12,164 nt of DNA from an uncultured Porphyromonadaceae bacterium. GTDB taxonomy: Bacteria; Bacteroidota; Bacteroidia; Bacteroidales; Muribaculaceae. Under the pieces are notes generated by a model that saw only the letters and a list, made by a program, of their open reading frames with translations, made no database searches and had not been told where the DNA came from. Location of the stretch: positions 1 to 12,164 of the forward strand of contig CAMWKC010000040.1 in the NCBI GenBank assembly GCA_947174735.1, written 5' to 3'. Shown one piece after another: positions 1 through 9,060 of the stretch. A program made the position numbers and the translations under genes. How positions within the stretch are numbered: position 1 is the first letter of the stretch; every line of letters begins with the position of its first letter.

Positions 1-536
1 ATCTGCTGATTGGCTGCATACGGCACACCGAACAACTCGAACTCCAGATAATAATCATACTCAGCTCTCAGCTGACTATCGCGGAATATAAGGGCCATAG
101 CATCATTCGAAAATTCATACGGCACACTCTTCGGCTTCTTATTCTTATTCATAAACGGAGTAATAAAGCGGCCCAACTCTATACGCTCCACCTCCTCAGG
201 CACATAACTTTCGGCACCTTTAGGTACGAAAGCAAGATTGATATTACCTATACGGTCATAGTTATCACACAGGGCTCCGATTTCGACACACATACGCAGA
301 TCGTCGCCCATCCAGTCAAGCTGCTCGTCAGTGAGACGCACGGCATAAAGATGATTGGCATGACGTATAACACCATCGTCAAGATCGGCATCAAATACCG
401 TACCGTTATAACCGTCATAGAACTTTACCTCATCAAATATAGTCAGCGTACGCGGTTCGACATTCTCCTGTGCCTGCACAGCCATCACACTCATCAGTGA
501 GGCTGCTGCAAAAGTAATTGGTAAAAATCGTTTCAT
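1..536 (-). CDS. PNGase F-like exported protein, N-terminal part (cut by window edge)
   Basis: The frame starts at an ATG at 536 and stays open for 178 codons to the left edge, so the C-terminal part is missing. Residues 1-22 form a signal peptide (MKRF, then a hydrophobic stretch, with likely cleavage after V20-Q-A22), so the product is exported to the periplasm or beyond. Residues about 30-170 resemble the N-terminal domain of peptide-N-glycosidase F, which removes N-glycans from asparagine: C90-D-N-Y-D94-R95 matches the CDEWDR segment of Elizabethkingia PNGase F, IELGRFITPF (119-128) matches EIGRFITPY, and the 164-170 strand ending in FG matches the end of that domain. By recalled alignment D94 corresponds to catalytic Asp60. 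The second catalytic Glu lies beyond the edge, so activity cannot be judged. It lies downstream of prs on the same strand, with a hairpin between them. The family call is fairly sure; the enzymatic role is not. Confidence 0.75.
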   Translation of the reverse strand, partial: MKRFLPITFAAASLMSVMAVQAQENVEPRTLTIFDEVKFYDGYNGTVFDADLDDGVIRHANHLYAVRLTDEQLDWMGDDLRMCVEIGALCDNYDRIGNINLAFVPKGAESYVPEEVERIELGRFITPFMNKNKKPKSVPYEFSNDAMALIFRDSQLRAEYDYYLEFELFGVPYAANQQ

Positions 537-567
537 TATTTCTATCTCTCTTTTATATTATATGGCG

Positions 568-596
568 CAGCCTTCCGACTTTATGCCGGAAGGCTG
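568..596 (-). terminator. Perfect 10-bp hairpin between prs and the PNGase F-like gene; possible terminator
   Basis: CAGCCTTCCG at 568-577 pairs without mismatch with CGGAAGGCTG at 587-596 around a 9-base loop. It lies about 50 bases after the prs stop codon and about 30 bases before the ATG of the PNGase F-like gene. No T-run follows on either strand, so it is not a classic intrinsic terminator. A terminator, attenuator or processing stem are all possible. Confidence 0.45.
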
Positions 597-647
597 TACC
601 TGTACTATTACTTCAGTATATACGTCGGTCAGATAAAATCCGGATGC

Positions 648-1592
648 TTACTTAAACAGGTATTGCGATGAAATCGACTGGTTGTTGTGTATACGGCGTA
701 TGGTATCGGCAAACAGACGTGCCACCGGAAGTACTGTAGCTTTCGGATTATCCTTACCGTACGGTATCGAATCTGTGAATATTATCTCGGTCAGACCGCT
801 TGCCTTAACACGTTCGGTAGCCGGGTCACTCATAACGGGATGGCTGCAGAGAGCGCGCACCGATGCTGCACCGTATTCCAGAAGCAAATCAGCTGCCTTG
901 GTAATGGTACCTGCAGTGTCAGCTATATCGTCTACAAGAACTACGTTCTTTCCTTTGACATCACCAATGACAGTCATGTTAGCCACAACATTAGCTTTGG
1001 CACGCTGCTTATGACAAAGCACCAGAGGAACATCGAAATATTTGGCGTATGAATTGGCTCGCTTGGCACCGCCGACATCAGGCGAGGCTATTACCATATC
1101 CTTAAGATGCAGACTCTGAATATAAGGTATGAAAATTGACGAAGCATAAAGATGATCGACAGGGACATTGAAGAAGCCTTGTATCTGGTCAGCATGGAGG
1201 TCCATTGTTATAAGACGGTTGATACCGGCCACACTCAGCAGATCAGCCACTAACTTGGCTGCTATCGACACACGCGGTTTGTCTTTACGGTCCTGACGTG
1301 CCCAGCCGAAATAAGGTATAACGGCTATGATACTACCGGCCGATGCACGTTTGGCAGCGTCTACCATCAGCAGCAGTTCCATCAGGTTGTCACAGTTCGG
1401 GAAAGTAGACTGAACCAGATAAACTTCAGCACCGCGTATCGATTCTTCAAACGCTACTTCAAACTCACCATCGGCGAAGTGCTCAATCTTCATCTTACCG
1501 AGCTCTATGCCCAGATCTTCACAGATAGATTCACCTAAATAGAGGCTTTTTGTGCCTGCAAAAACCTTGATAGGCGGAAGGGAATTAGTCAT
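648..1592 (-). CDS. prs: Ribose-phosphate pyrophosphokinase (PRPP synthetase)
   Basis: This cytosolic enzyme transfers pyrophosphate from ATP to ribose 5-phosphate, giving PRPP for purine, pyrimidine, NAD, histidine and tryptophan synthesis. The 314-residue product has the normal length for the bacterial class I family. Visible signatures are the ATP-site segment YFGWARQDRK (94-103), the family signature DLHADQIQGFF (131-141) with the metal/ATP-binding His133, the flexible-loop K195-Q-R197, and the PRPP-binding loop VLVDDIADTAGT (218-229). It starts with ATG at 1592, and no Shine-Dalgarno is seen, as usual in this phylum. It follows the GH13 gene by 41 bases. A TAnnTTTG box in that gap suggests a promoter of its own, although read-through from the amylase gene is also likely. 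Nothing is missing or odd in the protein. Confidence 0.97.
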   Translation of the reverse strand: MTNSLPPIKVFAGTKSLYLGESICEDLGIELGKMKIEHFADGEFEVAFEESIRGAEVYLVQSTFPNCDNLMELLLMVDAAKRASAGSIIAVIPYFGWARQDRKDKPRVSIAAKLVADLLSVAGINRLITMDLHADQIQGFFNVPVDHLYASSIFIPYIQSLHLKDMVIASPDVGGAKRANSYAKYFDVPLVLCHKQRAKANVVANMTVIGDVKGKNVVLVDDIADTAGTITKAADLLLEYGAASVRALCSHPVMSDPATERVKASGLTEIIFTDSIPYGKDNPKATVLPVARLFADTIRRIHNNQSISSQYLFK

Positions 1593-1621
1593 GATTCTGA
1601 TTTTAGCTTATTTTATTGCCA

Positions 1622-1629
1622 CAAATTTA
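1622..1629 (-). promoter_or_regulatory. Possible -7 box (TAAATTTG) for prs
   Basis: The minus strand reads TAAATTTG, an exact match to the Bacteroidota -7 consensus TAnnTTTG, just after the amylase stop codon and about 30 bases before the prs ATG. No TTTG or TTG is found at the -33 position, which would fall inside the end of the amylase gene, so the site is only a candidate. Confidence 0.35.
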
Positions 1630-1633
1630 AGTC

Positions 1634-3427
1634 TTATTTTTTGATTTCTTTCGTTTGAGAGGCTTTTTTATTATGCCGTATATGCTTTTCGGATTCTTTT
1701 CGGCTCTCTATATGGAGCACCACAGCATTACTGGCCCCTACACTGACAGTGCTCTGACCACCACGGTGAAGGCTAAGAGGTCTTTTGTTTCCCCACAGAA
1801 GATCAGTGACCTGCAGATCACATTCGGGCAGACCCGCCATATCAAAGGCAAGATCCGGTATGTTAAGTGCCAGGGTCACATCCCGATGGTCAAAATTAGC
1901 CACAACCAATACAGCTTCATCAGCTGTATAACGTATGAAAGCATACTGACTGTGAGGGTCAAACTTTGGATTATCCAGATTGACATACATAAGGTCAAAG
2001 AAGGCACCCATTCTAAGCGGAGCCGAGCTGTTACAAAGCGTAAGCACACGTTTATACATATTACGCAGCCAACGTTCATGCACTGTCAGTTTAGTATCAC
2101 AGCAAATACCACCGTTATACCACCGACGCATAGTGTCATAACTCCAGTAATCAAATATGGTGCTGCGGTCATTATCGCCGGCGAACCCTTCGTTATCGTT
2201 TGCTGACTCACCGAGTTCCTGACCGTAGTATATCATAAAGGGCCCCTTGGTCATCATACTGCTCACCACCAATGACGGCACCACACGGGCCGGAGTACCG
2301 GCATACGCTTTTGAACCAAAACGCACTTCGTCATGATTCTCAAGGAAGTTAAGCATCTTCTCTCCTATGCCGTCAACTGTCTGCCAGCAGGAAGTCAGTC
2401 GGGCAGCCGAAACATGATGACGTTCTATACCTACCAGAGTATCATAAAGATTGACCTTATCGTAGAGATAATCAAAGCAACCGTAATCAAGGAAAGGACG
2501 GTAAAGACCTATATCATATATCTCACCTATAAACAGACAACCGGGATAATCGGCCTTAACCTGAGGTATAGCCCAGTGCCAGAACGGTAGCGGTACCATG
2601 AAGACCATGTCACAACGGAAACCGTCAACTCCTTTCGAAGCCCAGTAACGCAATATACTAAGCATCTTCAACCATGTATCAGGTACCGGATCAAAATGCT
2701 CACTTCCGTTCCAGTAATCCTTGCCATAGTTAAGTTTTACTGTCTCATACCAGTCATTCCGACTGCAGAAAGCTGTAAAACAGTCATTGCCTGTAGCTTT
2801 AGCCGGAAATTCAACGTAAGGAGTATTTCCTTCCGTATCAAGCGGGAAGTCAGGAGCAAACCGCTGACTCGGCATATAATAGTAATTATTGTCACGCTCA
2901 AAGAAGTAGGTGGTGTTATCACCATCACCGAAATCACGTACTCCGGCAGGAGCACAGTCGGAATGATAGACACGTGCCGTATGGTTAGGAACAAAATCTA
3001 TCAGCACCTTCATACCTTCGGTATGCACGCGTTTCACAAGAGCTTCAAATTCTTTCATGCGTTCCGGCACATCTTCGGCCAGACACGGATTGACATCATA
3101 ATAGTCCTTTATAGCATAAGGAGATCCTGCCTCACCCTTTACTACATTCGGATTGTCACGTTCTATACCGTAAGATGTATAATCGCTTTTTGTAGCGTTC
3201 TCAATCACACCGGTAAACCACAGACAGTTGACACCAAGTTCCCTGATGCTGCGTAGCACATGTTGGGTATAGTCGTTAAACTTACCGCTTCCGTTACGCT
3301 CAAGAGTACCCCACGGCACAGGATTCGATTCGGTATTGGTCAGTATACGTGGAAAAAGCTGATATATAATCAAACGTTCTTCACTGTCTGTATTGCTCTG
3401 TGAGCATTTTTTCGTGTCTTTTTGCAT
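1634..3427 (-). CDS. Cytosolic GH13 alpha-amylase-type glycoside hydrolase
   Basis: A (beta/alpha)8-barrel glycosidase of family GH13, expected to act on alpha-1,4-glucans or maltodextrins. Numbering from the ATG at 3427 (597 residues), the four GH13 regions are present: DFVPNH (144-149), GFRCDM with nucleophile Asp273, GEIYD with acid/base Glu302, and ENHDE with Asp366. The catalytic triad is therefore complete. A beta-rich C-terminal domain follows, then a basic tail rich in Lys. There is no signal peptide, so it probably acts on intracellular glycogen or imported dextrins rather than as a surface Sus-type enzyme. I chose the ATG at 3427, 16 bases after the patatin stop. A TTG at 3466 in the same frame would add 13 unconserved residues and overlap the patatin gene by 23 bases. 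Exact substrate cannot be read from the sequence. Confidence 0.9.
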   Translation of the reverse strand: MQKDTKKCSQSNTDSEERLIIYQLFPRILTNTESNPVPWGTLERNGSGKFNDYTQHVLRSIRELGVNCLWFTGVIENATKSDYTSYGIERDNPNVVKGEAGSPYAIKDYYDVNPCLAEDVPERMKEFEALVKRVHTEGMKVLIDFVPNHTARVYHSDCAPAGVRDFGDGDNTTYFFERDNNYYYMPSQRFAPDFPLDTEGNTPYVEFPAKATGNDCFTAFCSRNDWYETVKLNYGKDYWNGSEHFDPVPDTWLKMLSILRYWASKGVDGFRCDMVFMVPLPFWHWAIPQVKADYPGCLFIGEIYDIGLYRPFLDYGCFDYLYDKVNLYDTLVGIERHHVSAARLTSCWQTVDGIGEKMLNFLENHDEVRFGSKAYAGTPARVVPSLVVSSMMTKGPFMIYYGQELGESANDNEGFAGDNDRSTIFDYWSYDTMRRWYNGGICCDTKLTVHERWLRNMYKRVLTLCNSSAPLRMGAFFDLMYVNLDNPKFDPHSQYAFIRYTADEAVLVVANFDHRDVTLALNIPDLAFDMAGLPECDLQVTDLLWGNKRPLSLHRGGQSTVSVGASNAVVLHIESRKESEKHIRHNKKASQTKEIKK

Positions 3428-3443
3428 AGCGTTGGTTGACTTG

Positions 3444-4253
3444 TTACTTTTCAAGAGTTTTCTCAAGCACCCTGCACGCAGCGTCGTAGCCGTGCTTTAC
3501 CGCCTTATGGAGTATCGAGAGCTGGAAAGTCTTGTATTGCGACATAATCGACGACTGAATAATATGGTCACACAGACGAAGGTCCTGCAAAGTGTTGGCC
3601 TTTGACATAAGCTGATACGAACGCAAAGCTATATCAAGCACCGAAGCCTTGAAATGATAGTCGCGGCTCAAGGGACTACAGTTACTGCCGTAAAGTGTCT
3701 TACACGACTTACGTATAGCCCATGCCGGCAAATTACGTAGCACACCTCCGTCCACATAATTGATACCGTTTATCTTAACTGGTGCGAACACTACAGGTAT
3801 ACTGCACGAAGCCAGAACTCTCGGAACAATCTCTCCTTTTAGCCAGCCTATCGCTTTGCCGTGTTCTATATCAGTGGCACATATCACCGTAGGTATACGC
3901 ATCTCTTCAAGATTCTTAATCGGCAGCCATGATTCCAGAAGCTTTCCGAACCGGTTGAGGCGCATCAGGCCCTCTTTCGGTATAGTCCACTCGGTGAAAT
4001 CACTCATACCTGAAGCCTCGGCAAAACATTCCTGAATTTCAAGCGGACTGAGACCGGCGCCGTATAGAGCCACTGCTATTGAACCTGCAGAAACTCCAGC
4101 CATGACATCAGGCTTGATACCGAAGCGTTCGAAGGCCATAAGAACACCGATATGCGAGAAGCCACGTGCGCCGCCTCCGCTCATCGCCAGCCCTATACTG
4201 TTATCCTGCAACAGGCCGATTCGCTCAAGAAGTCCATCTATATTCCAAGCCAT
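3444..4253 (-). CDS. Patatin-like phospholipase (RssA-type, cytosolic)
   Basis: A 269-residue patatin-fold serine hydrolase, expected to cleave acyl chains from phospholipids or related lipids with a Ser-Asp dyad. The oxyanion-hole motif SGGGARGFSHIG occupies 25-36, the nucleophile elbow G53-V-S55-A-G57 is intact, and the catalytic Asp168 sits in the D-G-G motif of YVDGGVLRNLP (166-176). There is no signal peptide and no beta-barrel domain, unlike the larger PlpD-type secreted patatins, so this is the small cytosolic RssA-like form. It begins with ATG at 4253, follows tamB by 123 bases, and is followed after 16 bases by the GH13 gene, so the two are probably translated from one mRNA. The true substrate is unknown. 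Confidence 0.9.
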   Translation of the reverse strand: MAWNIDGLLERIGLLQDNSIGLAMSGGGARGFSHIGVLMAFERFGIKPDVMAGVSAGSIAVALYGAGLSPLEIQECFAEASGMSDFTEWTIPKEGLMRLNRFGKLLESWLPIKNLEEMRIPTVICATDIEHGKAIGWLKGEIVPRVLASCSIPVVFAPVKINGINYVDGGVLRNLPAWAIRKSCKTLYGSNCSPLSRDYHFKASVLDIALRSYQLMSKANTLQDLRLCDHIIQSSIMSQYKTFQLSILHKAVKHGYDAACRVLEKTLEK

Positions 4254-4346
4254 AGTTTTTATTTGACTGTACGGTTATCGTGACACAGACAGCCTTTCTA
4301 TTACACACAGTAATGTTCGAGCTATCCGCATTATCTCTTCAACATG

Positions 4347-4354
4347 CAAAATTA
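4347..4354 (-). promoter_or_regulatory. Possible -7 box (TAATTTTG) for the patatin-amylase transcript
   Basis: In the 123-base gap between tamB and the patatin gene the minus strand reads TAATTTTG, which fits TAnnTTTG. If used, it gives a leader of nearly 90 bases before the patatin ATG. No TTTG/TTG lies 20 bases upstream, where the sequence runs into the tamB stop codon. The leader also has a weak 5-bp stem (ATTAC 4300-4304, GTAAT 4310-4314). A candidate only. Confidence 0.35.
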
Positions 4355-4376
4355 ACCATTTTCGTTCGTCTTCCTA

Positions 4377-7300
4377 CTATTCATCGCCACTATTTTTTTC
4401 ACTCTCTGCTTCCTGCAGCTCTTCATTAGTCTCGTCCTCACTGATTTCTTCGGTTTCGTCACCCTGCTCTTCTTCGTCTTCCTCCATTATCTCTAATTCA
4501 GACTCTGGTTCAGTTCCGAGCTTCTGCTCTGAAGTGACAGACTTGCGACGACGTTTAAGAAAAGTGAACATCCGGTCGAAATCATGACGGTACACCACAC
4601 CCAATCCCTGCGTTGTAAGTGCCGAGCGCAGATAGTAGTTCTGATCATTAAAGTGATTATAAGCCTTTAGACGCAGACCGCCGTTGCGTGACAGAAGATA
4701 CTCTATATCGAAATCGCCTACGAATGTAGTGGTTGAAGTGGTACGGTCACGATAACCGAAATTACCGTTCACTAACAGACGGTTGTCAAGCAATCTTGAC
4801 GACAGAGCAAGGTCAACCTCAACATCCGAGAAGTCTCCTTTATCACTACGTATGGCCGGCGTGAGAGACACCTTGTCGGTCAGCTGACCGAGCATATTGG
4901 CTAACTGTGCCGATAACGTAGATGAGGCCACAGCAGCCAACTCGCTGCCTGTGTTGCCGCCACCGCCCATGTATTCTGGTGTATAGAAACGGTTAAGTGC
5001 TAAAAGATATATTATCTGACGGCTCATCTGGTCGTCAGTAGATATTATACTTTTGACTTTACGTTCTACCTCAGCAGTCAGCGTGGGAAGCTCTATATCG
5101 AAGTCAATACTTGGAGCCGTCATTTTACCCTGTACTTTCAATACTGCATCTACCGGGACATTAGTACGGTTCAGATCACGGTCGGTTGAGAAACTTTTGT
5201 CCAGATCCGACAGATTGGTATTGACACGATAGACCGCTGCCATATCGAGATTGGCATTCAGCGGATCACCGTCAAATGATATGCTGCTACCGGGCTTTAT
5301 GATGAAATCACGCAATATCAGGTCCTGAAGAGTAAAGTTATATGTACCCTCATCCACAGTATATTTTCCATACATATTCAGCACATCGGTCTGTGAATTA
5401 TAAGGAAGATTCAGAGAACCTGAACCGCGTGCCGTTATCTTATCGCCTGCTACAGGGTCCATTACAATAGTCAGCAGAGCTTCTGGATTGACCGACATAC
5501 GAAGGTCCATATCCACTACTGTGGGATTTTCCTCCGGCAGACTGCCTTTATTACGGTAAGCTTTCAGAAAATCCGGTATGGTATCAGCCTGTAGCTGTTG
5601 TTGCTCCTTTCTAATATCACTGAAAGTTAGAAAATTGTATTCTCCGGCTGCTTGTGTATCACTGAGCACAAAAGTAAATGCCGAATTACGGCTGGTAGCC
5701 ATATCGACTGAAATCATTACAACTCCCGGCCAACCGCGTATCAGTCCGCCTCCGGAAGCAAATATAGTGCCGTACCAATCCGGATTCATCTGCTCGTTAA
5801 TGTCATATACCATCAACGACTGAGCATCGGAAATTTTAAATTCAAAACGTGGGTCGTGGAAATAGCGATGGGTCAACTCACCATTGAGCATCGCTGTGTT
5901 GCCATATCGGTCACGAACAACCACATTCGAGGCTTTAATATATCCGGGGTCAAAGACAACCGAGTCATTTGTAAAATACTCCACATTGGTAAAGCCTAAT
6001 CTCAGACGTGTATCCTCGGCCTTAATACGCCCTATGAGGTCTATATCACTGAATGTTCCGAACAGTTTGGCATTACCTGAAGCACTGCCCCCTATGTCAC
6101 TGGCAAAGGCTTCCATAAAAGGCCGCAAAAAGGCAACATTGACATGATCTGCCTCTATATCGAAACTAAGAGAGTCACGTGTCACCCATATTCCTCCTTC
6201 CACACCGGCTGTACGTCGACCGTCAAGAGAAACATTAGCATTGATAGCCACTTTTTTAGCAGTATTATCCCAATGACTTTCTACATCGGCATCGCCCAAT
6301 ATAGCATCATTATAAGCAAGTTGCTCAACTCTCAAGCTCTTAGTCAGAGCCACAGGCTCACGTCCCAAAACCTGCACACCCTCTATTTCGCCGGTAGCTA
6401 CTCCGCCGAATGACACATAGTTTATGTCAAGTGTATCAAATATAAAACCGACATCTATATCAGCTAACCTGATATTTACCTTATCAGAAGGCGAGGCCGA
6501 GGCAACCCCGTCTATTTCCACATACTGATCTTCATGCCATAATCTGAAACCTTCTACCTCAATACGTTTACCACCATAGTCTATGTGCGTGGAGTCTATG
6601 CTCCATATAGCTTGATTAAGTTCGAATTGCGAAGGTTCTATATTGACACAGGCTTTCAGTGTACGGTTAACCGAATCACGTCCGAGTATACCATTCAACC
6701 CGAGAGCTCCTTTGAAATTAGACTCTCGGTCTGGATTAAATCCAAGACGTATATCGACATTGTCCTGCTGCATCTTTATGTCGCCCTTAATCTGCATCTC
6801 TCCTTTTTTAACTGGTATAACAGTTCCTACACTGACTTTTGCAGAAGACTCAGCCGCATCAAAAACAGCCTGTAGAGCGGTATGCTGTATAAGTTTCTTT
6901 TCTCCCTGTCTGAGATAAGGAGCATTAAGTGTTAATTGCCCTACACGATGTGCCGAACTAAGTCTTGCATTAATGTCAACATCGACTAAAGGACGTAGAG
7001 GCAACTTGAAAAAATCAGCTAAAGCATTACACGGTCTTATCTTCACATCAAGCGACAGGTCATTCTCTCCACGGTCTATACCTACAGGTGCCCTACTCAC
7101 AAGTGAAGGCATGGCAGAATGAAGATAGTCAGTGAAGGTAGCAGCAGCCTCACGATAACCGAATATTCCGCTAAGATGAGCTTCTATCCAGTCAGAAGTC
7201 AAATCTACCTGCCTATACCTATCAACAGGACGGGTAGCGCAAACCTCGATTCTGTCTAACACAAGCTTTTTATTCCCCTTAACTATATTCAGATTATTAA

Positions 7301-9035
7301 CCAAGAGCTTGCCCCATAGGTTTTCTACATTATTTCCGTTTAGCTCAATCGCACATATACCGGAAAACTCACTTCCGGCTAATGGTCCCTTAAGATGAGC
7401 AAATATCGGATTAAGATACCCGATATCCGCCGTAAGATTAAGTTGTGAACGTTCACTGTCAAGCACACAACCGGTCTCGACACTAAGACTTACCCACTGA
7501 TTATCTATATCTGCCTTAGCTTCTATGTTATGTCCCGATTTATAAGCGCTGACAGTAAAATTCGATAGGTCAATACCCTTCCACTGCATCTGAGCTACTT
7601 CTACATCAGCTGTCCCTTCCAAACTGTTCAGACCTCCGAGCCCTATACTGAGGTCTGCATTGACGCTTCCCGTCACAGTACTGAGCTCATGTCTGCCTGT
7701 CAGTACACCGACTTCAATATTATGTAATGTCGCTTCTGCCAGGATATGACGGTGAGAACTGCTCAGACCTGATACCCTGCCTTCTACCTCAGCCCGGCCG
7801 AGACCTGTCAGGATTTCTAAATTTCCTTCGGCTTTTCCTGACCCCATATCAAGTCCAGCCTTACCTTCGACTTTTATATGTCCTATTTTTTCTACACGGT
7901 TTATGTCTTCATGTCTGACACCGGTAAGAGCAAGAAAACTTTGCAATGTTTTATTACCGGCATATAAAGACAACTGACTAAGCTGTGCTTTTAGCTGGTG
8001 AATATCAGACAGGTTACTAACGTCACCTTTTATTTCAAGGGTCATACCGCCATCGCTATCGGCAATAGACAATTTATTTACTGTCAACATATTGCGATTA
8101 CCTTCGGCTTGTAGAGTCAATTGAAAAGGTATATCAAACTGACGCAAAGACGGTAAAAAGGCACTAAAATCAGAAGGTGTTACTTTATTGTCAGGCAATG
8201 TCACTTTTACCCCACGGTCAAGCAAAGCCGGAACAATATCGGCATAACCATCAAATTCAAGCGAAATATCCGAAGGCTGCAGCGAGGTGCCCGGCAGTTC
8301 CACACGTATATCCTCCAGACTAAGCAGATAAGGAGTAAGATGACCGCGTAGACTGACTCGTTTAAGCCTAAATCCCTGTGGAGTAGAAAGTTCAAGACGA
8401 CGTAAATCAACAGTAAAATCATCATTGGTAAGACGCGGCAGACTTAAATCTGCTTTTATGTCGATGAGACGCAAATGATTGAAGTCGATACGCGAAGGGT
8501 CAGTACTAACCGGCTGCCACAGACGGTCGTATGCAAAACGGCTACGGCGTATCACTGCCGAACGCAGACTCACATCGAAATGTGTCGGGGGTTTGTTACG
8601 GTCCTTAGGCTGAAGAGCTTTTATTATATAATCAATATTAAGAGGAGCCCCCGGAGCGCTTTGCCACAGCCGGGCATCAAGACCGATAATTTCGGCGTAT
8701 GTTATCACCACACGCTGTTCACTTATAAGTCGCATCAGGCTTATACCGCAGGCTATCTTCTCAGCCTTTGCTACTGTACGCCCTTCAGGGTCATTAAGAG
8801 TGACACCGCTTATGGCTACCTCGTTGAAAGGATATATCTGCAATGACTCTACTTTCACTTCGCCTCCTAAAAGCGCTGTCAGTTCATGTGTAGCTATTTC
8901 ACTCACTTTAGACTCTATCCACGGTGCTGACAACAATACATATATAAGCGAATAAAGCCCGACAATCACAAGGACCGCCGAGAATAAAATGCTGCGTAGC
9001 GTTCTGTATATGACCTTCAGAGGCTTGGTCGTCAC
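4377..9035 (-). CDS. tamB: TamB-type envelope translocation/assembly protein
   Basis: A 1552-residue AsmA/TamB-family protein. Family members are anchored in the inner membrane, span the periplasm as a long hydrophobic beta-groove, and act in outer-membrane protein assembly and/or lipid transport. One transmembrane helix lies at about 15-36 after a basic start. An AsmA-like N-terminal segment follows, then about 1000 residues of repeated beta-strand pattern. The conserved TamB C-terminal domain covers roughly 1070-1490 and includes the segments ITARGSGSLNLPY, LRDFIIKPGSSISFDGDP and RQIIYLLALNRF. The start is GTG at 9035: an in-frame TAA lies about 35 bases upstream and there is no ATG between. 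The last 53 residues (about 1500-1552) are very acidic, 25 of 53 being Asp or Glu. It is divergent from tsaD. No TamA/TamL (BamA-like) partner gene is in the window. Confidence 0.92.
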   Translation of the reverse strand: MTTKPLKVIYRTLRSILFSAVLVIVGLYSLIYVLLSAPWIESKVSEIATHELTALLGGEVKVESLQIYPFNEVAISGVTLNDPEGRTVAKAEKIACGISLMRLISEQRVVITYAEIIGLDARLWQSAPGAPLNIDYIIKALQPKDRNKPPTHFDVSLRSAVIRRSRFAYDRLWQPVSTDPSRIDFNHLRLIDIKADLSLPRLTNDDFTVDLRRLELSTPQGFRLKRVSLRGHLTPYLLSLEDIRVELPGTSLQPSDISLEFDGYADIVPALLDRGVKVTLPDNKVTPSDFSAFLPSLRQFDIPFQLTLQAEGNRNMLTVNKLSIADSDGGMTLEIKGDVSNLSDIHQLKAQLSQLSLYAGNKTLQSFLALTGVRHEDINRVEKIGHIKVEGKAGLDMGSGKAEGNLEILTGLGRAEVEGRVSGLSSSHRHILAEATLHNIEVGVLTGRHELSTVTGSVNADLSIGLGGLNSLEGTADVEVAQMQWKGIDLSNFTVSAYKSGHNIEAKADIDNQWVSLSVETGCVLDSERSQLNLTADIGYLNPIFAHLKGPLAGSEFSGICAIELNGNNVENLWGKLLVNNLNIVKGNKKLVLDRIEVCATRPVDRYRQVDLTSDWIEAHLSGIFGYREAAATFTDYLHSAMPSLVSRAPVGIDRGENDLSLDVKIRPCNALADFFKLPLRPLVDVDINARLSSAHRVGQLTLNAPYLRQGEKKLIQHTALQAVFDAAESSAKVSVGTVIPVKKGEMQIKGDIKMQQDNVDIRLGFNPDRESNFKGALGLNGILGRDSVNRTLKACVNIEPSQFELNQAIWSIDSTHIDYGGKRIEVEGFRLWHEDQYVEIDGVASASPSDKVNIRLADIDVGFIFDTLDINYVSFGGVATGEIEGVQVLGREPVALTKSLRVEQLAYNDAILGDADVESHWDNTAKKVAINANVSLDGRRTAGVEGGIWVTRDSLSFDIEADHVNVAFLRPFMEAFASDIGGSASGNAKLFGTFSDIDLIGRIKAEDTRLRLGFTNVEYFTNDSVVFDPGYIKASNVVVRDRYGNTAMLNGELTHRYFHDPRFEFKISDAQSLMVYDINEQMNPDWYGTIFASGGGLIRGWPGVVMISVDMATSRNSAFTFVLSDTQAAGEYNFLTFSDIRKEQQQLQADTIPDFLKAYRNKGSLPEENPTVVDMDLRMSVNPEALLTIVMDPVAGDKITARGSGSLNLPYNSQTDVLNMYGKYTVDEGTYNFTLQDLILRDFIIKPGSSISFDGDPLNANLDMAAVYRVNTNLSDLDKSFSTDRDLNRTNVPVDAVLKVQGKMTAPSIDFDIELPTLTAEVERKVKSIISTDDQMSRQIIYLLALNRFYTPEYMGGGGNTGSELAAVASSTLSAQLANMLGQLTDKVSLTPAIRSDKGDFSDVEVDLALSSRLLDNRLLVNGNFGYRDRTTSTTTFVGDFDIEYLLSRNGGLRLKAYNHFNDQNYYLRSALTTQGLGVVYRHDFDRMFTFLKRRRKSVTSEQKLGTEPESELEIMEEDEEEQGDETEEISEDETNEELQEAESEKNSGDE

Positions 9036-9060
9036 TGCTGGTTGGTTAGAATATTGTATG

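Noticed and set aside
1655..3256. Long plus-strand open frames opposite the GH13 gene (for example 1655-2206 and 2696-3256).
   Set aside because: They lie antisense to a gene with intact GH13 catalytic motifs and their translations show no recognisable domain; they are shadows of the real coding frame.
3428..3466. Longer start (TTG at 3466) for the GH13 gene.
   Set aside because: It would overlap the end of the patatin gene by 23 bases and add 13 residues not typical of the family, while an ATG lies 16 bases after the patatin stop.
4300..4314. A 5-bp stem ATTAC/GTAAT in the tamB-patatin gap.
   Set aside because: Too short and AT-rich to distinguish from chance; mentioned only with the candidate promoter.
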